DNA of 64,000 bases from Diplonema papillatum. Lineage: Eukaryota; Euglenozoa; Diplonemea; Diplonemida; Diplonemidae. Positions 1 through 9,097 of this stretch are shown here, one piece after another. The stretch is taken from positions 60,062 through 124,061 of the forward strand of contig JAPJBO010000697.1 in the NCBI GenBank assembly GCA_030068145.1. The letters run 5' to 3'. The position numbers and the translations under genes were made by a program. Positions within the stretch are counted from its first letter, which is position 1. Each line of letters begins with the position of its first letter. The notes beneath the pieces were generated by a model. That model searched no databases. It worked only from the letters and a program-made list of their open reading frames with translations, and had not been told where the DNA came from.

Positions 1-1547
1 AGCTTGTTCGTTAGGTGCCGGTCTCACAAGGTTCTCACAAGACAGAGTGGGAAGCGCACAGAAGTGAGCTTGTTCGTTAGGTGCCGGTCTCACAAGGTTC
101 TCACAAGACAGAGTGGGAAGCGCACAGAAGTGAGCTTGTTCGTTAGGTGCCGGTCTCACAAGGTTCTCACAAGACAGAGTGGGAAGCGCACAGAAGTGAG
201 CTTGTTCGTTAGGTGCCGGTCTCACAAGGTTCTCACAAGACAGAGTGGGAAGCGCACAGAAGTGAGCTTGTTCGTTAGGTGCCGGTCTCACAAGGTTCTC
301 ACAAGACAGAGTGGGAAGCGCACAGAAGTGAGCTTGTTCGTTAGGTGCCGGTCTCACAAGGTTCTCACAAGACAGAGTGGGAAGCGCACAGAAGTGAGCT
401 TGTTCGTTAGGTGCCGGTCTCACAAGGTTCTCACAAGACAGAGTGGGAAGCGCACAGAAGTGAGCTTGTTCGTTAGGTGCCGGTCTCACAAGGTTCTCAC
501 AAGACAGAGTGGGAAGCGCACAGAAGTGAGCTTGTTCGTTAGGTGCCGGTCTCACAAGGTTCTCACAAGACAGAGTGGGAAGCGCACAGAAGTGAGCTTG
601 TTCGTTAGGTGCCGGTCTCACAAGGTTCTCACAAGACAGAGTGGGAAGCGCACAGAAGTGAGCTTGTTCGTTAGGTGCCGGTCTCACAAGGTTCTCACAA
701 GACAGAGTGGGAAGCGCACAGAAGTGAGCTTGTTCGTTAGGTGCCGGTCTCACAAGGTTCTCACAAGACAGAGTGGGAAGCGCACAGAAGTGAGCTTGTT
801 CGTTAGGTGCCGGTCTCACAAGGTTCTCACAAGACAGAGTGGGAAGCGCACAGAAGTGAGCTTGTTCGTTAGGTGCCGGTCTCACAAGGTTCTCACAAGA
901 CAGAGTGGGAAGCGCACAGAAGTGAGCTTGTTCGTTAGGTGCCGGTCTCACAAGGTTCTCACAAGACAGAGTGGGAAGCGCACAGAAGTGAGCTTGTTCG
1001 TTAGGTGCCGGTCTCACAAGGTTCTCACAAGACAGAGTGGGAAGCGCACAGAAGTGAGCTTGTTCGTTAGGTGCCGGTCTCACAAGGTTCTCACAAGACA
1101 GAGTGGGAAGCGCACAGAAGTGAGCTTGTTCGTTAGGTGCCGGTCTCACAAGGTTCTCACAAGACAGAGTGGGAAGCGCACAGAAGTGAGCTTGTTCGTT
1201 AGGTGCCGGTCTCACAAGGTTCTCACAAGACAGAGTGGGAAGCGCACAGAAGTGAGCTTGTTCGTTAGGTGCCGGTCTCACAAGGTTCTCACAAGACAGA
1301 GTGGGAAGCGCACAGAAGTGAGCTTGTTCGTTAGGTGCCGGTCTCACAAGGTTCTCACAAGACAGAGTGGGAAGCGCACAGAAGTGAGCTTGTTCGTTAG
1401 GTGCCGGTCTCACAAGGTTCTCACAAGACAGAGTGGGAAGCGCACAGAAGTGAGCTTGTTCGTTAGGTGCCGGTCTCACAAAGTTCTCACAAGACAGAGT
1501 GGGAAGCGCACAGAAGTTAGCTGGTTCGTTAGGTGTCGGTCTCACAA
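1..1547. repeat. 66-bp tandem array, about 23.4 copies
   Basis: A 66-bp unit beginning AGCTTGTTCGTTAGGTGCCG starts at position 1 and recurs every 66 bp. There are 23 full units and a partial one from 1519. The copies I compared are identical except for the last two, where a few substitutions appear before the array decays after about 1547. As 66 is a multiple of three and one frame lacks stops, a 22-residue repeat stays open for 551 codons. No ATG, signal or non-repetitive protein part supports a gene. The array runs off the left edge of the window. Confidence 0.97.
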
Positions 1548-1619
1548 ACTTGTCAAGCCACAGTTGCAGGTGTGCAAACATCTGCACACCTACATCCCTG
1601 CACTACTTGATTACCAGCC

Positions 1620-1681
1620 ACAATGGTCAACTGGAGACACTAAAGCACCGAACCTTTAAACCACAATAAACGCTAGAAGCG
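1620..1681 (+). repeat. Diverged copy of the common repeat tail
   Basis: The segment reads GGTCAACTGGAGACACTAAA, then a CACCGAACC block and AACGCTAGAA. It matches the layout of the tail module seen in full at 32265 and 33465 (GGTCAACCGGAGACTTTAAA and so on). It is the most diverged member I assign and lies on the same + strand as all the others. Confidence 0.55.
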
Positions 1682-1858
1682 ACTGACCTCCCCCCGACCG
1701 CACCAGTCGCAGTCACAACAAGGCGGGGACCCTGAGTTTTTTAGCTGATTGCTCAGACACGGTTGTAGGGGACTCCTCCCCGGACGGATCGCCTGTGCTC
1801 TAGTAGTACGGGTGGTCCTGGCTGTGACGAGCTACGAACAGCCGCCTGACAAACCAGA

Positions 1859-2121
1859 CTACGAGGTAGATTGCAGGTCGATGAGGATGCGTGCCAGGGG
1901 TCAATGTCTGCCTCGCTTTTTCCCCGACGACGACGAAGGCTAGCTCGAGGCACTGAACGAGCATGCTTCATGGCGCACGACAGCCTACAACGGGCTGGCG
2001 AAAAAGGCCCGCACCACGTGTGTTCCACGACCCTTGCTAAAGCGAGTTGCTCAGATCCTGAGACAACCAGCTTCGGTTGCCTCATCGGAGCGCGGCTGGT
2101 CGGCTTACGGGAGTGAACACG
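1859..2121 (+). pseudogene. hAT transposase C-terminal remnant
   Basis: One forward frame reads LEALNEHASWRTTAYNGLAK near 1945-2005 and, shortly after, ILRQPASVASSERGWSAYGS near 2056-2115. The second block matches the hAT dimerisation region, whose usual form is QPxSxxxxERxWSxY...H. The two blocks are not in one clean continuous frame and no N-terminal or catalytic part is visible, so this is a decayed DNA-transposon gene. A second copy lies at 32725-32990. Sequence similarity between the two loci continues to the start of the ATGCAT array. Confidence 0.7.
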
Positions 2122-2250
2122 CTTGCGTGCACCCCGGATTGTGGCGGACGTAGGTTCCGTCGACACTCACGAAACTCTGCTTTTAAGTATCCTTTGCGAC
2201 TCCCCCTTCGTCGTCCTGGACGAAGGAGGTACATTGCCAGAGAAGTCACA

Positions 2251-2772
2251 GCCGTATGCATAGCCGTATGCATACGTATGCATAGCCGTATGCGTAGCCG
2301 TATGCACAGCCGTATGCATAGCCGTATGCATAGCCGTATGCACAGCCGTATGCATAGCCGTATGCATAGCCGTATGCATAGCCGTATGCATAGCCGTATG
2401 CATAGCCGTATGCATAGCCGTATGCATAGCCGTATGCATAGCCGTATGCATAGCCGTATGCATAGCCGTATGCATAGCCGTATGCATAGCCGTATGCATA
2501 GCCGTATGCATAGCCGTATGCATAGCCGTATGCATAGCCGTATGCATAGCCGTATGCATAGCCGTATGCATAGCCGTATGCATAGCCGTATGCATAGCCG
2601 TATGCATAGCCGTATGCATAGCCGTATGCATAGCCGTATGCATAGCCGTATGCATAGCCGTATGCATAGCCGTATGCATAGCCGTATGCATAGCCGTATG
2701 CATAGCCGTATGCATAGCCGTATGCAGCGCCGTATGCGTATGCAGGTTTGGGCGTATGCAGCCGTATGCAGC
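2251..2772. repeat. 12-bp ATGCATAGCCGT tandem array
   Basis: About 40 copies of the 12-mer GCCGTATGCATA, nearly homogeneous, with small variants (TGCACA, TGCGTA) at both ends and decay after about 2737. Because the unit is 12 bp, every frame repeats a four-residue word on both strands, which yields long meaningless open frames. The homologous loci at 33121-33160 and 33591-33630 carry only two or three units, so the array expanded after the duplication. Confidence 0.95.
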
Positions 2773-2896
2773 CACCATAGCATAGTTTTTACGAGTGCCC
2801 AATTTCTGGACTCAGGGTGGACACCGTTTGGTACCGGTGTTCTTCTTTTTAGGTGACAACCCCAAAAATAGTGACAGCATGAACCGAAGAACCCGG

Positions 2897-3515
2897 CTAT
2901 GTTGGCAAGTAAACGCGTTTCCATCCGTTTTTTTCCAAAACATGGAAACGGAAACGGAAACGGAAACGGAAACGGCCCCTTGGTTTTGCGGGCTACCTAC
3001 AAACCATGCTAGCACCACCAGGGAATACTACACGGCGAGGTCCAGCCCCAGAAGTTGGAGTAAAAGAGGGTGCCCGAGTCACACCCGAAAAGCGGGTGTG
3101 ACACCCACTTTTTTAATTCCAGCTTTAACTCCAGCTTCTGAGGCTGCTCACATCCCGCAGCAGCCCGGACAGGGTGTGTCAACTTGCAGCCAAAACCGAA
3201 AAGACTGTCGCGCATACGAACCTTGTCGAGAAATAAACGGGGAGGTCACCAATTCTCTGAGTGCTTGGTTGCCACCACTAGCGCAGTTCGGGACTACTTC
3301 GGAGACAGCACCGTTTGCACAGATAAATTTGCTTTGCTGGCTCGTTGGGAAATACCCCTAAAAAAATTTCCCCCCGCCCATCCGAGGTGTGGTCACCTTA
3401 CACACTGCAATCTGCAGCAGCCGTTTCCCAAATAAGGAAACGCCGTTTCCTTGAAAGTATGGAAACGGAAACGGAAACGGAAACGGGAAACGTTTCCGTT
3501 TACTTGCCATCATAG
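2897..3515. mobile_element. hAT-like MITE with GGAAAC-word arms
   Basis: The left end reads CTATGTTGGCAAGTAAACG. The right end, on the other strand, reads CTATGATGGCAAGTAAACGG, giving a near-perfect terminal inverted repeat of about 19 bp in the style of hAT ends. Each arm carries a tandem run of GGAAAC (2941-2974 and 3459-3485), which contains the hexamer AAACGG. A copy of the CACGG-type MITE (3028-3149) sits inside. I see no matching 8-bp target duplication, so the insertion is probably old. Confidence 0.7.
3028..3149. mobile_element. CTACACGG-type MITE, nested copy
   Basis: Starts CTACACGGCGAGGTCCAGCC, continues with CAGAAGTTGGAGT, then a GGGTGT/ACACCC hairpin, and ends with CCAGCTTCTGAGGCTG. 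The two halves are inverted repeats. Its right terminus is cut short compared with the copies at 14482 and 32573, which end GGACCTCACCGTGTA. It lies within the larger hAT-like MITE. Confidence 0.7.
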
Positions 3516-3522
3516 CTCTAGG

Positions 3523-3627
3523 CATAGTGGTCAAACGATTCGCATGCGATAATAATTATCGCATTATCGCACAAGATTATCGCATATAATCGGCCTGCGA
3601 TAATATGCGATAATTCATAACACTGTA
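3523..3627. mobile_element. GCGATAAT-word hAT MITE, left part
   Basis: CATAGTGGTCAAACGATTCG is followed by irregular repeats of GCGATAAT/ATTATCGC. It matches the left arm of the complete copy at 29322-29491, but the right terminus is missing. It follows the right end of the GGAAAC element directly, separated only by CTCTAGG, a sequence that recurs at hAT insertion points in this window. Confidence 0.7.
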
Positions 3628-4231
3628 TTTGTGCAGAGGATGTACCCCTGTAGGGGTGGGTTCCGGGGGAAAGTTTGTGACTTTCTCTGGGGGTTTAGCA
3701 TGAGTGCTATGAGAACCTTTCTGTCAACCACATCCAGATTCCGTTGCCGCCCAATCCCGCCAGCCCAGTAGATCGTGCCAGCTGATACTACGACAGATGA
3801 AGTTGTTCAGATGCTCCCCAGACGCAAGAAGCATAATATTATGGAGGTCTTCCGAAGACAACAGGACCATGAGCCGGCTTGCACGAAGGCAGTGTCATGC
3901 TGGAACTCGACACACAGCCGAAACAAGACCAACCATGACTTGTGTACAAGGGAAGACTACTTCGGCGAGCCCCAGTGAAACAGCCGGAACCAGATAAACG
4001 CCGTAAGAGATGTCGACGCACCAGCACTAAAAAGAGGCAGGCCATCAGCACTGGTCAGCAACCGTGCAAGCTCTCTTTCATCGTCTTCATCAACGACTTC
4101 GGCGTTGCTGACACGGGAGTCTCAGCCTTCCCGGGAAGTGGCGACAAGGTGTATGCTCTTACGCTGCCTCGGTACGCCGCAATGCCGGGATCACGCACCG
4201 CCCACGTTTTGCAGCTGGAAGGAGGACGAAA

Positions 4232-4678
4232 GTGGTGTTAAACGGCATAGAAGCAGTTTGCTCCAAACCCGTGTATCTGCAGGACGTACCCTTCGCTCAA
4301 TGGAAACTGAAGTTTCCCATCAAGGCGTTATCCGCCGCCGTAGGCCGTGCAGTTGCAAAGAAGAAGAGAGCCCGCAGCGCTACGCGATCCCGCGAGGTGA
4401 GCTCACCCACCAGAGATTGGCATTGCAAGAGGCATCTGTCTGTCGTCGGGTTGCTGAACCTGCGGGGTTTCAGAGTCCTGGGCGACATATGGTCTCACGG
4501 AATGGACGAAGGAAGGAAATCGGTCCTCCACCAGTATGTAGAAGCTCCAACTCAAAGAGCCCAGTCAAGCACGGAAACCGGGCCTGATGACGATACGGTT
4601 TTCAGAATCAGCCAGGGGTGCTTTCTTCAAAGAATGGGGTCGGTGTTCGTATGGAGGTTGGGTTGTGCCGTGTGCTGA
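4232..4678 (+). CDS. Hypothetical coding segment, duplicated at 56.4 kb
   Basis: An open frame of 148 codons contains FAQWKLKFPIKALSAAVGRA followed by a lysine/arginine-rich KKKRARS stretch. The same peptide with mostly conservative changes (KFPIKVLAAAVGRAVVRKKR) is encoded near 56414-56510. Several differences between the two copies are synonymous in this frame, which hints at past coding selection, although a second frame is also fairly conserved. I recognise no family. It may be an exon or gene fragment carried by a repeat. Confidence 0.35.
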   Translation: MVLNGIEAVCSKPVYLQDVPFAQWKLKFPIKALSAAVGRAVAKKKRARSATRSREVSSPTRDWHCKRHLSVVGLLNLRGFRVLGDIWSHGMDEGRKSVLHQYVEAPTQRAQSSTETGPDDDTVFRISQGCFLQRMGSVFVWRLGCAVC

Positions 4679-4736
4679 AAAACGTGCCGGCACAGGTGCC
4701 CGGCACGATTTTTCGGCACAGCCGGCACAGTCAGGT
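4673..4736. repeat. GCCGGCAC word cluster
   Basis: Inverted and direct copies of GTGCCGGCAC/GCCCGGCAC/GCCGGCACAG are packed into about 60 bp. The pattern resembles the short-word arms of the hAT MITEs in this window, but I find no partner arm. Confidence 0.4.
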
Positions 4737-5112
4737 TATTTAACCGCGGATTTAGTGAAGGATTGTTCAGGAAACGGTCGCGAGCGAAACCCGAAAAGGT
4801 AACGACCATTTCACTGTCTTCTTTGTTTTGTGATGCGAACATCACGAGGTGCTGTCCGAAGACACCGCCCACGTGAGCACTGTTAAGCAGCGGTTGCCAG
4901 ATACTCCCGTAGCACCTTTTCACATTTGTGGGGGCTGTGGGCCTCAGTGGTGCAAGCACCACGCGCTCTTCAAACCCATGAAACATTTTCCCCCCCAACT
5001 TTGGGGGGGGGGGGTGCCCCACCATGTAGCGCGTGCCTCTGCAATCGTGGGTGTTGGGAGCACGAGTAGGTTCCGCCCAAGAGGACATCACCAACATTGT
5101 AAGCCACTGAGC

Positions 5113-5135
5113 AGAGCGAACAAGAAGTTCGCTCT
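5113..5135. repeat. 9-bp perfect hairpin before the array
   Basis: AGAGCGAAC, AAGAA, GTTCGCTCT forms a perfect 9-bp stem with a 5-base loop immediately left of the 10-bp array. It could be a terminal structure of an element or chance; nothing else decides. Confidence 0.5.
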
Positions 5136-5137
5136 AG

Positions 5138-6478
5138 TGGCTACTGGTAGCTACTCGTGGCTACTGGTAGCTACTCGTGGCTACTGGTGGCTGCTGGTGG
5201 CTACTGGTGGCTCCTGGTAGCTACTCGCGGCTGCTGGTGACTACTGGTGGCGACTCGTGGCTGCTGGTGGCTACCTGTGGCTACCTGTGGCTACTTGTGG
5301 CTACTGGTGGCTACTGGTGGCTACGGGTGGCTACTCGTGGCTACTTGTGGCTGCTGGTCGCTACTGCCGGTGGCTACTGGTGGCTGCTGGTGGCTACTCG
5401 TGGCTACCGGTGGCTACCGGTGGCTGCCAGTGACTGCTAGTGGCTGCTGGTGGCTACGCGTAGCTACTGGTAGCTACTAGTGGCCACGGGTGGCTACTCG
5501 TGGCTACTGGTAGCAATTCGTGGCTACTGGTAACTACTCGTGGCTGCTGGTGGCTACTCGTGGCTACTGGTGGCTGCTAGTGGCTACTGGTGGCTGCTGG
5601 TGGCTACTGGTGGCTACTCATGGCTACCGGTGACTGCTAGTGGCTGCTGGTGGCTACGCGTAGCTACTGGTAGCTACTAGTGGCTACTGGTGGCCACGGG
5701 TGGCTACTCGTGGCTACTGGTAACTACTCGTGGCTGCTGGTAACTACTCGTGGCTACTCGTGGCTACTGGTAACTACTCGTGGCTACTGGTAACTACTCG
5801 TGGCTGCTGGTGGCTACTCGTGGCTACTCGTGGCTACCGGTGACTGCTAGTGGCTGCTGGTGGCTACGCGTAGCTACTGGTAGCTACTAGTGGCCACGGG
5901 TGGCTACTCGTGGCTACTGGTAACTACTCGTGGCTGCTGGTGGCTACTCGTGGCTACCGGTGGCTGCCGGTGGCTACTGGTGTACTCGTGGCTACTGGTA
6001 GCTACTCGTGGCTGCTGGTGGCTACTGGTGGCTGCTGGTGGCTCCTGGTGGCTGCTGGTAGCTACTCGTGGCTACTCGTGGCTACCGGTGACTGCTAGTG
6101 GCTGCTGGTGGCTACGCGTAGCTACTGGTAGCTACTAGTGGCTACTGGTAACTACTCGTGGCTGCTGGTGGCTACTCGTGGCTACCGGTGGCTGCCGGTG
6201 GCTACTGGTGGCTACTCGTGGCTACTGGTAGCTACTCGTGGCTGCTGGTGGCTACTGGTGGCTGCTAGTGGCTCCTGGTGGCTGCTGGTAGCTACTCGTG
6301 GCTGCTAGTGGCTACCGGTGGCTGCTAGTGGCTACCGGTGTAAATACTACCTTGTAAATACTCGACGTAGCTACTCGTGGCTGCCGGTGGCTACTCATAG
6401 CTACTCGTGGCTACTCGCGGCTACTGGTGGTTGCTGGTGGCTACTGGTGGCTGCCGGTGGCTGCTGGCAGCTATGAGT
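5138..6478. repeat. 10-bp GGCTACTGGT minisatellite with higher-order units
   Basis: About 130 degenerate copies of GGCTACTGGT/GGCTACTCGT/GGCTGCTGGT. A longer motif (TGACTGCTAG then GGCTGCTGGTGGCTACGCGT) recurs at about 5431, 5631, 5841 and 6089, showing block duplication of 200-250 bp. Near 6343-6370 the array contains AAATACTCGACGTAGCTAC, which matches the terminus of the CTCGACG MITE family. Frames across the array are low-complexity translations, not genes. Confidence 0.95.
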
Positions 6479-6656
6479 AGGGGTGCGAAGTCATGGATAT
6501 GTCAGGCGGCGCCTACCAGTGCAAGAGTTGCTCGGTGGACGACTTCCGGATGAAGCAGGAGAAAATACAAGAAACTGTGAGAGCGTGATGGACACCCACA
6601 ACGTACCGAAGCTTCTGCACACCAGCCACCACCAAGCAAGGCGGCTCGCGCAAGAA

Positions 6657-6765
6657 GGGATCGAGCCATTCGGAGTCAAAGCAGCTACGTCGAGTATTTA
6701 CAAGCGAACTTTCACTCTATATAACTTAGCAGGTCCGGGCTCTGAGGCTGGACTCCGCCGAGTAG
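6657..6765 (+). repeat. Mosaic of repeat ends
   Basis: Three unrelated repeat ends abut here: the CTCGACG MITE terminus (CATTCGGAGTCAAAGCAGCT to GAGTATTT, 6668-6699), the end of the common tail (AAGCGAACTTTCACTCTA, 6701-6718), and a CTGAGGCTGGACTCCGCCGA fragment of the CTACACGG MITE (6740-6760). It is debris from repeated insertion and deletion. Confidence 0.6.
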
Positions 6766-6979
6766 GGGTCTGACGTGTCGGTTGCAACTGTTTTGCTGGA
6801 AGCTTCTGCATCAACGGACTCAACACAGCGTAAGAACCAACACTCTCTACACTCCACCTGGTTTCCGACCGACTGAGCAGAGAAAAACCTTCCCCAAATA
6901 AAAGAGAAAAATCAGACACTCGTTTGTCGTCGAGGGAAAAGAAAAGAAAGAAAAAGACCGTCGGGGAAATCCACACACA

Positions 6980-7411
6980 TAACAACCCTCGCCGCCCCCC
7001 CGGTAACCGTGTTCACACGCGACCCTTCTTCGTAACCCGGTGTCCTCTTCAGGGAGTAAGAGTAAGTACACACAAACAAAAAATAACGCTAAAAAAAAGA
7101 ACCCCAATAATAAATAACCGCACACCAAAAGAAGCAAAGAAGCAAAAAAAAAAAAAAACAAAAGAAAAAGGAGAAAAAAGGTAGACACCGCCAATCGGGG
7201 ATCGTCGGACAACACACACCCACACACGCACGCGCGCGCACACACACACACTCACACACAACAAAAAGACAAGAAAAAAAGAAAAGAAAAAAAGGAGACT
7301 TTAAAAAACCCGTAGTTTCACGCGAATTCTTTCACTGTCACTTTAAAAAAAAAAGAAGAAACAACAACAACAACAATAACAACAACAACAACAACAAAAA
7401 AAAGAGAAGAA
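6980..7411 (+). other. A-rich and CA-rich leader of the zinc-finger gene
   Basis: This stretch has A-runs, a CACACGCACGCGCGC microsatellite (7206-7262) and (AAC)n just before the ATG at 7412. It presumably includes the promoter and 5' untranslated region of the following gene. I see no TATA box that I would defend. The interval 6766-6980 holds nothing I recognise. Confidence 0.4.
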
Positions 7412-8269
7412 ATGCACCTTTTCGCGAACCTTGCCGCACTCGATGATGAGGTTGCCACGCAGGAGGCCGGGGCCACGTGCCCGCAGCTTCTCGACGAGGA
7501 CTGCCTGGACCACTGCCACGACGACGACGGGTGTCTAAGCGACAAGTCGTTTTCGGGGCTGCTCGAAACGATTATTCCCGACGACGAAGACTTGGAAGGT
7601 GCGTCGAAGACGCCGCCGTGCGGGCACAACGAGTGGGACAACGTGCGCGCGAAGAAGGACCTGCTAACGCTCCGGTGCCGCGCCTGCATGCGGCGGTGGA
7701 AGACGTCGTCGACCGGAATCACACGCTGCCAGAAATTCCGGCAATCGGGGTCATGCACGACGAAGTTCTGCCTCGGGGTGCACATCTACCGCTGCAAGAG
7801 CACCCTCATCGAAAAGCGTCGCCGCACGAACTCCGAGAGGCAGAAGATCAAAGAGCAGGAAGAAGCCGCCGCCGTCGCGAAAGCCCAGCCCGTCCAATCG
7901 GTCGCCAGCGAACTTGGCATCGCGTTCATCGAGCTCACCCGGTCGGCCGAGCTTCAAGAAATCCGCACCGCCCAGTACAAACTGAGCAAGCGGCCGTCCA
8001 AGCGGGAAATCGCCCTCAAGCAGGCGCCGAGTCTGGGCCCTGTTTCGACTTCGTCTTCGTCGGCTCCGGGTTCGGATCTGCTCAAATCGAGCAAGAGCAG
8101 CCACGAAGGCGCGTCAGACGGAACGGACAGCCTAAGCAACACGGTCATCGAGGAGAGGGACGCCATATCGAGCCCTGTTAACACGCCGCTACTGCCGGCG
8201 CGGCTAGCACCGGCCGACGGGGGCGTGTCCTTCGCTTTGGCAGGGCTGGGAGGCAAAGCCCACGCGGCC

Positions 8270-8318
<49 letters not shown>

Positions 8319-8662
8319 TGCTGCAGCCGCCGAAGCTCCCGTCCCGCGTTGGGCACAACAACCCCCAGCAGCAGCAGCAGCAGCAGTATCACCAGCAGCA
8401 GCAGCAGCAGCAGTATCACCAGCAGCAGCAGCAGCAGCAGTATCACCAGCAGCAGCAGCAGCAGCAGGCCGCCAGCTTCGCGTCGCTGCAGCACACGGTG
8501 TCGAGCATGCAGACGAACGCGATGCTGACCACGGCCCTGATGCAGCAGTACGCCGCCGCTCAGGGCTTCCAACCCCCCCCCACCGCCATCCCATCCTTCC
8601 CCGCAGCATCGCCCCCCAGCGGCTACCTGCCCCCGGCCTTCGGCGTGCCCGCCTTGATGTGA
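7412..8662 (+). CDS. CCCH zinc-finger protein with polyglutamine tail
   Basis: An intact 416-residue frame starts at an ATG in an A-rich context and ends in TGA. Residues ~70-100 hold a CxH...CxxC cluster (CGHNEWDNVRAKKDLLTLRC). This is followed at ~110-130 by C-x8-C-x4-C-x3-H (CQKFRQSGSCTTKFCLGVH), which fits a CCCH zinc finger. A basic, likely helical segment follows (STLIEKRRRTNSERQKIKEQ). The last third is serine-rich, then polyQ from CAG repeats with QQQYH blocks, and ends proline-rich. CCCH proteins usually bind RNA, so a role in mRNA control is likely but inferred. Codon choice is GC-rich, unlike the flanks. I see no intron. The sequence runs through an 86-bp tail into A19 at 8749, so a retrocopy is possible. 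Confidence 0.75.
8278..8468 (+). repeat. CAG trinucleotide runs in the zinc-finger gene
   Basis: An uninterrupted (CAG)n encodes about 15 glutamines near residues 289-304. Further (CAG)n blocks separated by TATCACCAG encode a four-part Q7-8/YH repeat. The DNA repeats are pure enough to be length-variable. Confidence 0.9.
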
Positions 8663-8748
8663 TACCCCCCACAAACAAAACCTTTAACTCTAAAAATCAT
8701 TGCGCCAACGCATGGCCGGGGGATTCGGCGGGATGCCGCGGGAACTCG

Positions 8749-8767
8749 AAAAAAAAAAAAAAAAAAA
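8749..8767 (+). other. A19 tract after the zinc-finger gene
   Basis: Nineteen A bases lie 86 bp after the stop codon and directly before a short SINE-like repeat. It may be the poly(A) of a retroposed gene copy, or the A-tract that often precedes this SINE-like family in the window. Confidence 0.6.
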
Positions 8768-8865
8768 GGACGCTAGCCCAAACAACTTCCTCCGGTAGAG
8801 TAAACTTGCCTGAAGAAATCAACTGCCTTCGGGTAGGCTAGGTCTGACACTAGTTGTCGTCGGGG
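8768..8865 (+). repeat. Short structured SINE-like repeat
   Basis: About 100 bp running from GCCCAAACAACTTCC through TCAACTGCCTTCGGGTAGGC and CTAGGTCTGACACTAGTTGT to a G-run. GCCT-TCGGGT-AGGC and CTAGT-CTGAC-ACTAG (as in the 27787 copy) can pair as hairpins. Copies occur at 10557, 10850, 13870, 22205, 27787, 30622, 34082 and, as fragments, at 40777, 42890 and 52515. All are on the + strand and several have A-tracts on one or both sides. Confidence 0.7.
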
Positions 8866-9081
8866 GGGAACATTTCCGGAGTTGGGGCTTGCACTGATAA
8901 ACGAAGCAACGGACGATCAGCATCAACTGACCAAAGGTGATGGAAATGATAAGGCAAAAGTTTCTTGTTCTTCGCGTGTACAGGGTATAAACCTCTCTGG
9001 GGGGGGGTTTCCTGTATTAGCACTTTTTTCGTTGGCTTCGTTTTCTCTTTCATGTGCAACCGTTGTTCCGGAAATGTTCCC
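8866..9081 (+). mobile_element. MITE with GGGAACATTTCCGGA TIRs, copy 1
   Basis: Begins GGGAACATTTCCGGA and ends TCCGGAAATGTTCCC, a perfect 15-bp inverted repeat enclosing about 186 bp. Two further copies are at 19641-19862 (reverse) and 20151-20350 (forward). The interiors are closely alike (CGATCAGCATCAACTGACCA, ACAGGGTATAAACCTCTC). Conservation continues about 15 bp past the right end in all three, so the true element may be slightly longer. Superfamily not identified. Confidence 0.75.
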
Positions 9082-9097
9082 GTCAGTACAGATGTAC

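Noticed and set aside
1-1547. CRISPR-like array
   Set aside because: Units are contiguous and identical, with no spacers; the same holds for the 181-bp array.
4-1659. 551-codon open frame over the 66-bp array
   Set aside because: It starts without ATG, is pure repeat translation, and stays open only because the unit length is a multiple of three and one frame lacks stops.
2077-2924. Long open frames on both strands over the ATGCAT array
   Set aside because: Four-residue repeats (MHSR, LCIR, AMHT) in all frames are a consequence of the 12-bp unit.
5138-6478. GCTGGTGG octamers (bacterial Chi)
   Set aside because: They arise from the 10-bp repeat word and have no meaning in a eukaryotic context.
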